Below are positions 6,352 through 6,369 of a DNA stretch of 6,369 bases, piece by piece. Below the pieces are notes generated by a model. It searched no databases. It was not told the DNA's origin and was given only the letters and a program-made list of their open reading frames with translations. The stretch comes from Bacillota bacterium (GTDB taxonomy: Bacteria; Bacillota; Clostridia; Lachnospirales; Lachnospiraceae): positions 1-6,369 of the forward strand of contig JAEWRS010000498.1 of the NCBI GenBank assembly GCA_023398855.1, given 5' to 3'. Position 1 is the stretch's first letter; each line of letters begins with the position of its first letter. A program made the translations under genes and the position numbers.

Positions 6352-6369
6352 TTATTCTCCCAGATATGC
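6352..6369 (-). CDS. livG: 3' end of an upstream gene, probably livG (ATP-binding protein), partial
   Basis: Only five codons and a stop are visible: Ala-Tyr-Leu-Gly-Glu then TAA. AYLGE is a common C-terminal ending of LivG ATPases, and livG usually lies directly before livF. The TAA overlaps the start of the livF ribosome site (TAAGGAGG), and the gap to the livF ATG is 13 bases, indicating tight operon linkage. Too little is present for a domain-based call, so the name rests on the ending and on gene order. Confidence 0.55.
   Translation of the reverse strand, partial: AYLGE

Noticed and set aside
1..6369. Mobile element, CRISPR array, tRNA or rRNA, or a novel defence system
   Set aside because: No transposase or integrase frame, terminal inverted repeats, regularly spaced repeats or RNA-gene signatures were found. 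All coding sequence is assigned to known transport or regulatory families.

Overview
The window looks like a low-to-moderate GC Gram-positive chromosome, most likely a clostridial (Lachnospiraceae-type) Firmicute. The grounds are strong AGGAGG-type ribosome sites, frequent GTG/TTG starts, a lipoprotein solute-binding protein, and a YesM/YesN-style two-component pair beside a CUT1 sugar transporter. The species cannot be fixed from the sequence alone.

Layout, left to right. (1) Positions 1-1942, minus strand: the start of a carbohydrate ABC transport operon. It is transcribed leftward as a lipoprotein substrate-binding protein (455-1942), then, after 32 bases, a MalF-type permease that runs off the left edge (1-422). 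(2) Positions 1943-2171: an AT-rich intergenic region with a hairpin after the regulator gene, candidate -10 boxes for the transporter operon, and a direct repeat that could be an activator site. (3) Positions 2172-3719, minus: a response regulator with a receiver and an AraC-type DNA-binding domain. (4) Positions 3720-3807: a short divergent promoter region with two extended -10 boxes facing each other. (5) Positions 3808-5571, plus: the partner sensor histidine kinase, membrane-bound with an extracytoplasmic sensor domain. (6) Positions 5574-5624: a hairpin terminator that can serve both converging genes. (7) Positions 5628-6369, minus: livF and the last five codons of an upstream livG-like gene, the 3' end of a branched-chain amino acid (Liv/HAAT) ABC transporter operon unrelated to the sugar locus.

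How the parts probably work together: the kinase senses a ligand outside the cell, or a ligand-loaded binding protein, and phosphorylates the regulator. The regulator would then activate the adjacent sugar transporter operon. Gene order and domain content support this, but no binding site or substrate is demonstrated. The locus belongs to known families throughout. I see no RNA gene, mobile element, CRISPR array or clearly new system. The most interesting unexplained signals are in the two intergenic regions.
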